Shown here piece after piece: positions 42,667 through 51,232 of a stretch of 64,000 bases of DNA. How positions within the stretch are numbered: position 1 is the first letter of the stretch; each line of letters starts with the position of its first letter. Location of the stretch: NCBI RefSeq assembly GCF_010731895.1, contig NZ_AP022596.1, forward strand, positions 3,472,001 to 3,536,000, given 5' to 3'. Source of the DNA: Mycolicibacterium helvum. Its GTDB lineage: Bacteria > Actinomycetota > Actinomycetes > Mycobacteriales > Mycobacteriaceae. The notes beneath the pieces are model-generated. The model ran no database searches and had not been told where the DNA came from. It worked only from the letters and a program-made list of their open reading frames with translations. Position numbers and translations under genes: made by a program.

Positions 42667-44234
42667 TGAAGAAGCGGTACCTGACGGGGCGGCTGCGTGC
42701 GGCTGTGCGCCGGCGTCCCGCGCCGAGGGTGGCCATCATCGGTGCCGGGTTCGGCGGCCTGGCCGCGGCGGTCGCGTTGCGGCGCATCGGTGTCGACGAT
42801 CTGGTGATCATCGAACGCTGTGACGGGGTGGGCGGAACCTGGCGGCTGAACACCTATCCCGGTGCGGCATGCGATATCCAGAGCCACCTCTATTCGTTCT
42901 CCTTCGCACCGAATCGGAACTGGAGCCGCACCTACGCTCGACAACCCGAGATCCTGGCCTACCTGGAGTCGGTGGCCCAGGACTTCGACCTGAACCGGCA
43001 CCTGCTGACAAACACCGCCGTACGGAGCATCCGCTGGAATGCGGGCACCACGGAGTGGGACCTCGGGCTCGAATCGGTCACCACGGGAGGCGCTTCCGCG
43101 TACTCCGCCGACGTGGTGGTCAGTGCGGTGGGCCTGTTCGGGGAGCCGAAGCTGCCTGAGATCGACGGCCTGACCGACTTCGGCGGTTCGATCATGCACA
43201 CCTCCCGGTGGGATCGCAGCGCCGACCTCACCGATCGCCGGGTGGCGGTCGTCGGCACGGGAGCCAGTGCGGTTCAGGTCGTTCCGGAAATCGTCGAGAT
43301 CGCCGCCGAGGTGACGATCTTCCAGCGCACTCCGCCGTGGATGGTGCCCAAGGACGACCGCGCGTTCACCGGCGACGAGCTCGATCGATTCCGCCGCAGC
43401 CGGTGGGCGGCACGCCGCGAACGCTGGCGGTTGTGGAAGGAACAGCACGACAACACCGCGTTGCGTGTCGACGATCCACTGGTTGCCGGCCGGCAGGGCA
43501 TCGCAGCGGAGTTCCTGCACCGCACCGTCGCCGATGACAGCCTGCGTGCGGCGTTGACGCCCGACTACCCGTTCCGCTGTAAGCGGGTCCTGCTCGGCAG
43601 CGATTACTACACCGCATTGCAACAGGACAACGTTGTGCTGGTGACCGAGCCCATCGACAAGGTCACCGAGACCGGAGTGTGCACAGCTCAATCGGTGACC
43701 GACGTCGATGTGATTGTGCTGGCCACCGGATTCCAGACCAACCACTATCTGGCCGGTATCGAGGTGACCGGCGTGGACGGGCAGTCTCTGCACCAGCGCT
43801 GGGGGGAGGACCCCAGCGCCTACCTCGGCGTCGCCGTCAGCGGGTTCCCCAATTTCTTGATGCTCTACGGTCCCAACACCAATCAGGGCGGCAATTCGAT
43901 CGTCTACATCCTGGAGGCCGGGGCCCGGCTGGTTGCCGACGGGGTGGGCCGGCTCGCCCGTAAGGGCGGCACGCTGGAGGTACGACCGGAAGCCGAGCGG
44001 CGGTTCAACGAGGAGATCTCGGCCGAACTCGAGCACACGGTGTGGACGCAGTGCGGCAGCTACTTTCGCTCACCGACCGGCCGCATCGTCACGCAGTGGC
44101 CGTACAACGAGCTCGAGTATGCGCGGCGTACCCGGCGCGTGCGGCCCCGCGACTGGATCCACCGTCCGGGCGGTCAAAGTCCCAGTGGCCAAGATCCGAT
44201 GACCTTGCCGTCTTCCAGGCGAGCCAGGTCCTGA
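42666..44234 (+). CDS. Flavin-containing monooxygenase 2
   Basis: 522 residues from ATG 42666, overlapping the BVMO stop. Motifs: VAIIGAGFGGLAAAVALRRI, GGTWRLNTYPGAACDIQSHL, FGGSIMHTSRWD in the BVMO fingerprint position, VAVVGTGASAVQVVPEI and CKRVLLGSDYYTAL. It is a second, shorter member of the same flavoprotein class. The C-terminal ~20 residues overlap the end of the convergent CoA-transferase by 61 bases, so the last few residues are uncertain. It may act on the same pathway as the upstream BVMO. Confidence 0.9.
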   Translation: MKKRYLTGRLRAAVRRRPAPRVAIIGAGFGGLAAAVALRRIGVDDLVIIERCDGVGGTWRLNTYPGAACDIQSHLYSFSFAPNRNWSRTYARQPEILAYLESVAQDFDLNRHLLTNTAVRSIRWNAGTTEWDLGLESVTTGGASAYSADVVVSAVGLFGEPKLPEIDGLTDFGGSIMHTSRWDRSADLTDRRVAVVGTGASAVQVVPEIVEIAAEVTIFQRTPPWMVPKDDRAFTGDELDRFRRSRWAARRERWRLWKEQHDNTALRVDDPLVAGRQGIAAEFLHRTVADDSLRAALTPDYPFRCKRVLLGSDYYTALQQDNVVLVTEPIDKVTETGVCTAQSVTDVDVIVLATGFQTNHYLAGIEVTGVDGQSLHQRWGEDPSAYLGVAVSGFPNFLMLYGPNTNQGGNSIVYILEAGARLVADGVGRLARKGGTLEVRPEAERRFNEEISAELEHTVWTQCGSYFRSPTGRIVTQWPYNELEYARRTRRVRPRDWIHRPGGQSPSGQDPMTLPSSRRARS

Positions 44235-46468
44235 ACCGTCAATCCCAGTGATCCGCCCAGGATTTCGGCATTGTGCTGCCCCAGCAGTGGGGCGGCACTG
44301 GCCACGAAGCGCCCGGTGACCGGCGGTCGCGGGTAGGGCAGCGGACCGCACAGCGGGTGGGTGACCGTCTGGAAGAACCCCCTGGCCTGCAGCGCGGGGT
44401 TGTCGATGACGTCGGGCGGCTGTACGACCGGGGCGGCCGGTATGCCCGCGGCGAGTAGCGTGGCGACGGCGCCGTCGCGGGGCTGGTTGGTGAACCAGTC
44501 GGCGAGGTGGCCGTCGATGTGGTCAGCGGTGTCATCGTCGTATCCGACATCATGCGCCCATACTGGTTGGCCGAGAACATCTTTGATGGCTTCCCAGTCG
44601 GCCTTGTGGCGAAGGCTGACCGCGATCCACTGATCCTCGCCAGCGCAGGCGTAGACGTTCTGGACGGCGAATTCATGCCCGCGGTTGCCTCGCCTGGTCA
44701 GCAGCACCCCGGCGGCGTCGTGCTCGATGACTTGTAGCGCGCTGGCGTTGAGCACCACGTCGATCATCGGCAGCTCGACCAGCTGACCCTGCCCGGTGCG
44801 GCGCCGATGTTCCAGGGCCGCGAGGGTGAGGAAGGCGGCGTGCACCCCGGCCAGCGGATCACACGCACCTCGCGGTGCGGTGGGCAGGCCGTCGGGATAT
44901 CCGGTGAGCCAGGCCAGTCCGGCGAGCTGTTCCATCGTCATCGCGAACCCGACCCGGTCGCGCCAGGGCCCGTCGAGCCCGAACCCCGGCATGCGGACCT
45001 CGATGATCTGCTCGTTGAATTCGCGTAGCTGGGCGTAGCTCAGACCGAAGTTCTCCATGACCCGGGGGGTGAAGTTCTCGACCACCACATCGGCCTCGGC
45101 GACCATCCGGCCGAAAAGCGTTCTGCCTTCCTCGGATCCGAGATCCAGCGTGATCGAGCGCTTGCCGGAGTTCACGCCGTGGAACACCCAGCTGTATTCC
45201 CACCACTGTTCGACGTCCGCACGGAACCCGCCGGCGAAGCGCATGCCGTCCGGACGTTGCACGGATTCGATCTTCACCACGTCGGCGCCAAGCATCGCCA
45301 GCAGATGGGTGGCGGTCGGGCCGGCCCAGAACGCGGTCAGGTCGACGATCCGGACGCCGTCCAGCGGCAGACCCGTGCGCTCGACGGGGGATTCACGGGG
45401 CGGCCAGGCCGCGGTGGATTCGGCACCGAGCGCTGGCGGCAGGGCCGGTGGCAGCGCGGGTGTGCTGGTCATCCGCCACGGTGGCCGGGGTGCCCGGAAT
45501 CCGCTGGGGTGGTCCAGGAACGAAACACGCTCGATGAAATGATCCATGCCGGCCAGCGTTTCGCCGTTACCGATGGCCGTCATCGGAATGCGGAACAGTG
45601 CGGCCAGCTCGACGATCTCGGCGACAGTGTGCGTGGCGAAAAACTCGGCCGTGCGCGCCCGGATGAGATCGCGCTGTTCCCACCGGCCGACTTGGAAACG
45701 CAGCTCGGGGACATCAGCCAGGTCGGGGCACTCGACCATCGCGCAGAAGTCCTGCCACTGCTGACCGGTGGCCATCGAGATGCCGACATAGCCGTCTGCG
45801 GCGCGTTCGACCGACGGTACTTCGATGGACCGACCGAGGACCTCCAGCAGCATCAGTTCCTTACGCAGCCAGGAGAACACCTGCATCGAGGTGGTCATCG
45901 ACTCCAGGACCGACAGGTCGAACGATCCGCCGCCGCGGTGGGCGACGAGTGCGAAGAAGGCGGCGTAGCTGCCTGCGATGAACTCGCCCAGGTCGCCGCC
46001 GACGGCGATCGGCGGGCGCTCGGGCTCGCCCCGGGAGCCGGTCGATCCGCACCACGCCTGCAGGGTGAACTCGGTGGCAGGCACGTCGGTCCAGGGGCCG
46101 GTCCACCCGAAATCCGAGACGGTGATCACCGGTGCCGTGCAGCAGGCGATTTCGTCGCCGCTGAGTCCCATCGCGGCCGCTTCTGCCGGCGTCGCACCGA
46201 GGATCACGATATCGGCCGAGTCGAGCAACTCGGACGGAATCGTCGGGCTGGTGATACTGCGTTTGCCGCCGGCCAGGAACGAAAAGAATGGGGCGTCACC
46301 GGCAGACTCCTGCACGCCGGCCGGTCGATACCGCCGTAGCCGGTGACCGGCAGGTGGTTCGACCATCACCACGTCGGCGCCGGCATCGCGCAGGAGCTTG
46401 CCGCAGTAGGCGGTGGCGATGCGGTCGCCGATCTCGAGCACCCGGATACCCGATAGCGGAGAGACCAT
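44174..46468 (-). CDS. Fused tandem CaiB/BaiF (family III) CoA-transferase
   Basis: 764 residues made of two CoA-transferase modules: ~1-335 (LSGIRVLEIGDRIATAYCGK) and ~366-764 (LDGVRIVDLTAFWAGPTATH, FHGVNSGKRSITLDLGSE). These enzymes move CoA between acyl-CoA and carboxylic acids. The second module has the catalytic Asp at residue 537 in GACDPLAGVHAAFLTLAAL. At the equivalent place the first module has GEFIAGSYAAFFAL with Glu162, so it may be inactive or altered. The gene follows the alcohol dehydrogenase by five bases in the same direction. It likely activates a carboxylic acid product of the block. Confidence 0.9.
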   Translation of the reverse strand: MVSPLSGIRVLEIGDRIATAYCGKLLRDAGADVVMVEPPAGHRLRRYRPAGVQESAGDAPFFSFLAGGKRSITSPTIPSELLDSADIVILGATPAEAAAMGLSGDEIACCTAPVITVSDFGWTGPWTDVPATEFTLQAWCGSTGSRGEPERPPIAVGGDLGEFIAGSYAAFFALVAHRGGGSFDLSVLESMTTSMQVFSWLRKELMLLEVLGRSIEVPSVERAADGYVGISMATGQQWQDFCAMVECPDLADVPELRFQVGRWEQRDLIRARTAEFFATHTVAEIVELAALFRIPMTAIGNGETLAGMDHFIERVSFLDHPSGFRAPRPPWRMTSTPALPPALPPALGAESTAAWPPRESPVERTGLPLDGVRIVDLTAFWAGPTATHLLAMLGADVVKIESVQRPDGMRFAGGFRADVEQWWEYSWVFHGVNSGKRSITLDLGSEEGRTLFGRMVAEADVVVENFTPRVMENFGLSYAQLREFNEQIIEVRMPGFGLDGPWRDRVGFAMTMEQLAGLAWLTGYPDGLPTAPRGACDPLAGVHAAFLTLAALEHRRRTGQGQLVELPMIDVVLNASALQVIEHDAAGVLLTRRGNRGHEFAVQNVYACAGEDQWIAVSLRHKADWEAIKDVLGQPVWAHDVGYDDDTADHIDGHLADWFTNQPRDGAVATLLAAGIPAAPVVQPPDVIDNPALQARGFFQTVTHPLCGPLPYPRPPVTGRFVASAAPLLGQHNAEILGGSLGLTVQDLARLEDGKVIGSWPLGL

Positions 46469-46473
46469 GGGGC

Positions 46474-47613
46474 TCAGGTGATCCCGAAGTCGATGACGCC
46501 GCGGACCAGGTCGCCGCGGAGCAGGTCGTCGAACGCGGTGTTGATGTCGTCGAGACGGTAGCGGCGGGTGATCATCTCGTCGAGACGCAGCTGGCCGGCG
46601 GTGTACATGCCTGCCAGTAAGGGGATCTCGGAGCGCGGATTGCACGACCCGAACACCGTTCCGCACAGGGTCTTGTTCATCAGCACGAGGTCCTGGATGT
46701 CCAGATGTACGGGTAGCCCGCCAGCGGGCGCCATCCCGGTCAGCACACAGGTGCCGCCCTTGCGGGTGAGCGCCAGCGCGTCGCGCACGTCGTCGCCGGT
46801 GATATCGGACGGGGCCACGACCACGCAGTCCGCCATCACTCCACGAGTCAGGTCCCGGATCAGATCGACGGCGTCGCACGCCCACACCGCGGTGTGCGTC
46901 GCACCGAATTCGGTCGCCGACTTGCGCTTGTTCTCAAGGGGATCCACAGCCACGATCGTCGTCGCGCCGTTGATCCGCGCCCCCTGGATGGCGGCCGTGC
47001 CGATCCCGCCCGCGCCGATCACGACGACGGTGTCGCCGCCGCGCACGTTGCCGCGGTGCGCCGATGAGCCGTACCCGGTGGGGATCGCGCACGCCAGCAG
47101 TGCGGCGGGCACCAGTGGGATGCCCGGATCGATCTTGACCAGCGAATCGGCCGCGACCACCGTGTGTTCGGCGAAGGCGCCGATCTTGGACGTGTGCCCG
47201 ACGTCCTGGCCGTCGAGGGTGTGGTGGCGGAACGTGCCGTCGGTGGGCATACCCGGGATCAGGACCCCGGCGCCCTTGTCGCACAGGTATTCCCTGCCGC
47301 AGGCGCACCAGCGGCAGTGCCCGCACACCGCGACGAACGAGGTCACCACGTGGTCGCCGGCAGCGAGCCCGGCGACGTCAGGTCCGACCTCGACAACGAC
47401 GCCCGAACCTTCATGACCGCCGATGGTCGGTGGCCGGGTTCGCGGGGCGCCGGGCGGCGACATGAAGCCGTTGCGGATGTGGTCGTCGGAATGACAGAGG
47501 CCGGCTGCCGCCAGCTGAACCAGCACCTCACCGGCGCGCGGGGAATCGAGCTCGAAGTCCTCGACCGACCAGGCGCCGCCCACCTCGCGGACAATCGCGG
47601 CGCGGCTTTTCAT
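46474..47613 (-). CDS. Zinc-dependent alcohol dehydrogenase
   Basis: 379 residues from ATG 47613. Medium-chain family: catalytic-zinc ligands in GLCHSDDH and GGHEGSGVV, structural-zinc cysteines in CGHCRWCACGREYLC, and the cofactor motif VVVIGAGGIGTAAIQGA. VDPLENKRKSA has an acidic residue, suggesting NAD. The DKGAGVLIPGMPTDGT and ARINGATTIVAVD segments resemble the NDMA-dependent/mycobacterial AdhB-like class. It oxidises an alcohol to an aldehyde or ketone, presumably upstream of the CoA-transferase in one operon. Confidence 0.92.
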   Translation of the reverse strand: MKSRAAIVREVGGAWSVEDFELDSPRAGEVLVQLAAAGLCHSDDHIRNGFMSPPGAPRTRPPTIGGHEGSGVVVEVGPDVAGLAAGDHVVTSFVAVCGHCRWCACGREYLCDKGAGVLIPGMPTDGTFRHHTLDGQDVGHTSKIGAFAEHTVVAADSLVKIDPGIPLVPAALLACAIPTGYGSSAHRGNVRGGDTVVVIGAGGIGTAAIQGARINGATTIVAVDPLENKRKSATEFGATHTAVWACDAVDLIRDLTRGVMADCVVVAPSDITGDDVRDALALTRKGGTCVLTGMAPAGGLPVHLDIQDLVLMNKTLCGTVFGSCNPRSEIPLLAGMYTAGQLRLDEMITRRYRLDDINTAFDDLLRGDLVRGVIDFGIT

Positions 47614-47703
47614 GGCCCCGACCTTACGGCCCGGCGATATTCCCAGGTTCGCGGAGAGTGAAACGGGGCGCACGCCCCGGTTAGTCGTGGTTACGTAAAC
47701 CCC

Positions 47704-48630
47704 GTGGCAATCAAACTCGGACTTCAGATCCCCAACTTCTCGTACGGCACCGGCGTCGCCGAGCTCTTCCCGACGGTGATCGCGCAGGCGCAGGAGGCCG
47801 AAGCGGCCGGCTTCGACTCTGTCTTCGTGATGGACCACCTCTACCAACTGCCCGGCTTGGGTGCGCCGGAGGAGCCGATGCTGGAGGCCTATACGGCCCT
47901 CGGCGGCTTGGCGACGGTGACGAACCGGGTTCAGCTCGGCACGCTGGTCACCGGAAACACCTACCGCAACCCGGCCCTGCTGGCCAAGGAGATCACCACC
48001 CTCGACGTGATGAGCCAGGGCCGGGCCGTCCTCGGTATCGGCACCGGCTGGTTCGAGCTCGAGCACGACTCACTGGGCTACGAATTCGGCACCTTCACCG
48101 ACCGGTTCAACAAGCTCGGCGAGGCACTGGAGATCATCCTGCCGATGCTGCGCGGCGAGCGGGTGACCGTGGACGGCAAGTACTACCGGACCCAGGAGGC
48201 GTTCGCCAATCCCCGCTTCCGCGACCACATCCCGCTGATGATCGGCGGCAGCGGGGAGAAGAAAACCATTCCGTTGGCCGCCAAGTACTTCGACCACCTG
48301 AACATCATTGCCGGCTTCGATGAGCTGCCCCGCAAGGTCGCGGTGGTCAAGGACCGCTGCGAGGAGATCGGCCGCGATCCGGCCACCTTGGAGACCAGCG
48401 TGCTCGCCATCGCGCTCATCGACGAGAACATCACCGCCGACATGATCCCGGAGGAGTTCAGGCAGCAGGCCGTCTTCGGTAGCCCGGATCAGATCGCCGA
48501 TCAGATCAAGACAAAGGTGCTCGACGCCGGTGTCGGCGGTGTCATCTTGTCCGCGGCCACGATCAACGGCTACCAGCCCGGTGGGGTCACCGCGATCGCC
48601 GAGCAACTGAAGCCGCTGCTGGGTCTCTAG
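47704..48630 (+). CDS. LLM-class F420-dependent oxidoreductase
   Basis: 308 residues, GTG start. Luciferase-like TIM barrel: IKLGLQIPNFSYG, FDSVFVMDHLYQL, VQLGTLVTGNTYRNPALLAK, LGIGTGWFELEHDSLGYEFG and PLMIGGSGEKKT. This subgroup uses reduced F420 rather than FMNH2. It is divergent from the alcohol dehydrogenase and sits at the edge of the catabolic block. The substrate could be a ketone, enoyl or unsaturated ring compound in the same pathway; that is an inference from location. Confidence 0.88.
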   Translation: MAIKLGLQIPNFSYGTGVAELFPTVIAQAQEAEAAGFDSVFVMDHLYQLPGLGAPEEPMLEAYTALGGLATVTNRVQLGTLVTGNTYRNPALLAKEITTLDVMSQGRAVLGIGTGWFELEHDSLGYEFGTFTDRFNKLGEALEIILPMLRGERVTVDGKYYRTQEAFANPRFRDHIPLMIGGSGEKKTIPLAAKYFDHLNIIAGFDELPRKVAVVKDRCEEIGRDPATLETSVLAIALIDENITADMIPEEFRQQAVFGSPDQIADQIKTKVLDAGVGGVILSAATINGYQPGGVTAIAEQLKPLLGL

Positions 48631-48685
48631 CGCCGATTTGGCCGAGATCGACACCATGGCTGTCGGCAGGGCCAGATCGTGACCC

Positions 48686-49537
48686 TCAGGCAGATCTCGC
48701 GAGGGAAATCCGCCGGCGGTTGAATGCGTCGTGCACTCGCCGAAGGATGTAGGCGCGGCTGTGTTCCTTGACCACGCGCACAATCAGCCAGCCCAGCTCT
48801 TCGAGCATGTCGTGACGGCCGATGTCCCGCACGAACTGACTGCGATCCGACTGGTGGTGCGCGCCCTCGTACTCGAGCCCGATCTTCGGCTCGTCCCACC
48901 CGAGGTCGACGAACGCCGTTGTGTAGCCATCGGAGACCGGAATCTGAGTGACGGGGCGGGGATACCCCGCGTCGATCAACAACAGCCTCAACCAGGATTC
49001 CCGTGGTGACTGGGCGCCGGGGTCGGTGAGCGGCGCGACGGCGCGGGCTCGTCGGACCCCGCGTGCGCCCGGGTAGCGGTCGGCAAGCGAGAGCACGTCA
49101 GCGGGTTTGATTCCGGTGGCCGCCGCGAGCGCGTCGAGGTGGGCGACGGCTTCGGCCCTCGGTAGGTGACGAGCAAGGTCGAGTGCGGTGCGCTGCGGTG
49201 TCGTGACGACCAAATCGCCGTGCGGCATGAGTTCGTCGGAGCGGATGCGGTCCTCGCGCACGATGACGCCGGCTTGGCGGCGGCGGGCACGTCCGATGAG
49301 CTCGACGGGTGTAGACGCGCCAACCCACGATGCTCCGTGCAGAGCGGCCGCTGCCCTGCCGGCGACGATGCCGTCTGGAACCCACAGTGCTGCTGCTCGG
49401 GTACGTACGTCGAGGGTGCGTTCGGATCCCTTGGGGACGTACACGTCAGGATGTATTGCGGTGTAGTTCCAGCGCAGCTGACCTCGCGTGAGCAGGCCAC
49501 TGGCGATCGCTGTGCTTCCGCTGAACGGTGACGACAT
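48686..49537 (-). CDS. AbiEi-like/DUF559-type protein, actinobacterial hypothetical
   Basis: 283 residues. The N-terminal ~150 residues (FSGSTAIASGLLTRGQLRWN, AAALHGASWVG, TPQRTALDLARHL) resemble the winged AbiEi-antitoxin-like domain found in many actinobacterial proteins. The C-terminal ~100 residues (ESWLRLLLIDAGYPRPVTQI, DLGWDEPKIGLEYEGAHH, LEELGWLIVRVVKEH) have the Glu-x-Glu pattern of a Vsr/DUF559 PD-(D/E)xK nuclease-like domain. Such genes are common in several copies per mycobacterial genome. Function unknown; no toxin partner is next to it. Confidence 0.75.
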   Translation of the reverse strand: MSSPFSGSTAIASGLLTRGQLRWNYTAIHPDVYVPKGSERTLDVRTRAAALWVPDGIVAGRAAAALHGASWVGASTPVELIGRARRRQAGVIVREDRIRSDELMPHGDLVVTTPQRTALDLARHLPRAEAVAHLDALAAATGIKPADVLSLADRYPGARGVRRARAVAPLTDPGAQSPRESWLRLLLIDAGYPRPVTQIPVSDGYTTAFVDLGWDEPKIGLEYEGAHHQSDRSQFVRDIGRHDMLEELGWLIVRVVKEHSRAYILRRVHDAFNRRRISLARSA

Positions 49538-49657
49538 GTCTGCATGCTGTGCTGCGGGGCCGACAAACCTGTGATCGAGGCGGCGAAAACGCCTTCAGGG
49601 CTGTGGAATTCTCCTTCATCACGACCCTGGTGTCGATTTCGCGCTGTGGATAATCGG

Positions 49658-51208
49658 CTAGCGCCAGCTGGGCAGCCAGATCTCCATGTTCCACGTCGAC
49701 TGCGAGATCGGGACGCCGGTCAGCACCGGGTACAGCCAGGCGAAGTTGGTGATCACCAGCGCGACATAACAGCTCACCACGATCAGCCCGAGCGTTCGTC
49801 GTTCGGCATTCTGGTTGGGCGAGTGCAGGATGTCGCCGAGGATCAGCGCGATCGCCATGACCAGGAAGGGCGCCATCGGCACGGCGTAGAAGAAGTACAT
49901 CTGCCGGTCGATGTCGGCGAACCAGGGCAGGAATCCCGCGCCGTAGCCGGTGAGCACCACCGCGTAGCGCCAGTCGCGGCGGACGAACGCCCGCCACACC
50001 GCATACACCAACACCGGCACGGCCAGCCACCACATCGCGGGCGTGCCGACCAACATCACCGCCTTGACGCAGGAGGCCGCTCCGCAACCGGGCACGTTCT
50101 GGTTGTCGATGGCATAAAGCACCGGCCGCAGCGACATCGGCCACGTCCACGGCTTGGACTCCCACGGATGGTGGTTGCCGTTCGCGTTCGTCAGCGTGGA
50201 GTGGAAGTGATACGCCTTGTAGGTGTAGTGCCACAGTGACCGGATCGCGTCTGGTGGCTGGTACCACTCCCGCTCGCCGATCGACTGCCCGACCTCGTAG
50301 CGGCTGACCGCCGTCTCCGAGGAGAACCACGGCGCATACGAGGCCAGGTACACCGCGAACGGGATCGCCAAGAAGACGTAGGCGGTCGGTCCCAGATCGC
50401 GCCGGATCGCGCCGAACCACGGCCTGGGCACCCGGTAGGCCCGGCGTGCGGCGATGTCGAATGCCAGCGACATCGCGCCGAAGAACACGATGTAGTACAG
50501 CCCCGACCACTTCGTGGCCAACGCGAGGCCCAGCAGCACGCCCGCACCGAAGCGCCACCACCGCACGCCGAGGCGCGGACCCCACGGTGTCTCGGCAATG
50601 CGGCCTTCCAACAGCGCATTGTGCATTCGCTCGCGCATCTGATCACGGTCGACGATCAAGGCGCCGAACGCCGCGACCGCGAACAACGTCAGGAAGCTGT
50701 CCAGCAGCGCGGTGCGCGCCGCCACGAAACTCACCCCGTCGGCGATCAGCAGCAGCCCGGCGACGGCGCCGACCAGCGTTGAGCGGCTGATCCGCCGGAC
50801 GATGCGCACCACCAGCAGGACCAGCACCACGCCGAACACCGCGCTGGTGAACCGCCAGCCCACGCCGTTGTAGCCGAACAGTGCCTCACCGAATGCGATG
50901 AGCTGCTTGCCCATTGGCGGGTGCACCACGAGCCCGAAGCCGGGGTTGTCCTCGACGCCGTAGTTGTGCAGCACCTGCCAGGCCTGGGGAGCGTAGTGCT
51001 TCTCGTCGAAGATCGGGGTGCCGCCATCGGTCGGCGACCCGAGGTTCATCAGCCTGGTCAGCGCGGCCAGCGCGGTGATGATGGCGGTGGCCACCCAGCC
51101 CTCGATGCGGTCGACCGGCCCGAAGTCGGCGACCGGCACCAGCGGCCCAGGGCTGATGACGGGCGCGTGGCGCTGATGCGCCTCCAGGTCATCGGCTGTC
51201 GTGGTCAT
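49658..51208 (-). CDS. pmt: Dolichyl/polyprenyl-phosphate-mannose-protein mannosyltransferase
   Basis: 516 residues with about ten membrane helices. It transfers mannose from polyprenyl-phosphate-mannose to Ser/Thr of secreted proteins at the outer face of the inner membrane. The catalytic loop has the acidic pair in PIFDEKHYAPQAW and a conserved VVHPPMGKQLIAFGEAL region; HPWESKPWTWP is the lumenal loop. It matches the position and length of M. tuberculosis Rv1002c. The ATG is at 51208; TACGAT at 51217-51222 (minus strand) is 8 bases upstream, a leaderless arrangement shared back-to-back with rsmI. Confidence 0.93.
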   Translation of the reverse strand: MTTTADDLEAHQRHAPVISPGPLVPVADFGPVDRIEGWVATAIITALAALTRLMNLGSPTDGGTPIFDEKHYAPQAWQVLHNYGVEDNPGFGLVVHPPMGKQLIAFGEALFGYNGVGWRFTSAVFGVVLVLLVVRIVRRISRSTLVGAVAGLLLIADGVSFVAARTALLDSFLTLFAVAAFGALIVDRDQMRERMHNALLEGRIAETPWGPRLGVRWWRFGAGVLLGLALATKWSGLYYIVFFGAMSLAFDIAARRAYRVPRPWFGAIRRDLGPTAYVFLAIPFAVYLASYAPWFSSETAVSRYEVGQSIGEREWYQPPDAIRSLWHYTYKAYHFHSTLTNANGNHHPWESKPWTWPMSLRPVLYAIDNQNVPGCGAASCVKAVMLVGTPAMWWLAVPVLVYAVWRAFVRRDWRYAVVLTGYGAGFLPWFADIDRQMYFFYAVPMAPFLVMAIALILGDILHSPNQNAERRTLGLIVVSCYVALVITNFAWLYPVLTGVPISQSTWNMEIWLPSWR

Positions 51209-51216
51209 CGCATGCG

Positions 51217-51226
51217 ATCGTATTCT
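51217..51226. promoter_or_regulatory. Overlapping divergent -10 boxes of pmt and rsmI
   Basis: Minus-strand TACGAT (51217-51222) points to pmt (8 bases to ATG). Plus-strand TATTCT (51221-51226) points to rsmI (6 bases to GTG 51233). The two boxes share two bases, so the 24-base gap serves two leaderless genes. Confidence 0.65.
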
Positions 51227-51232
51227 GTCCCG

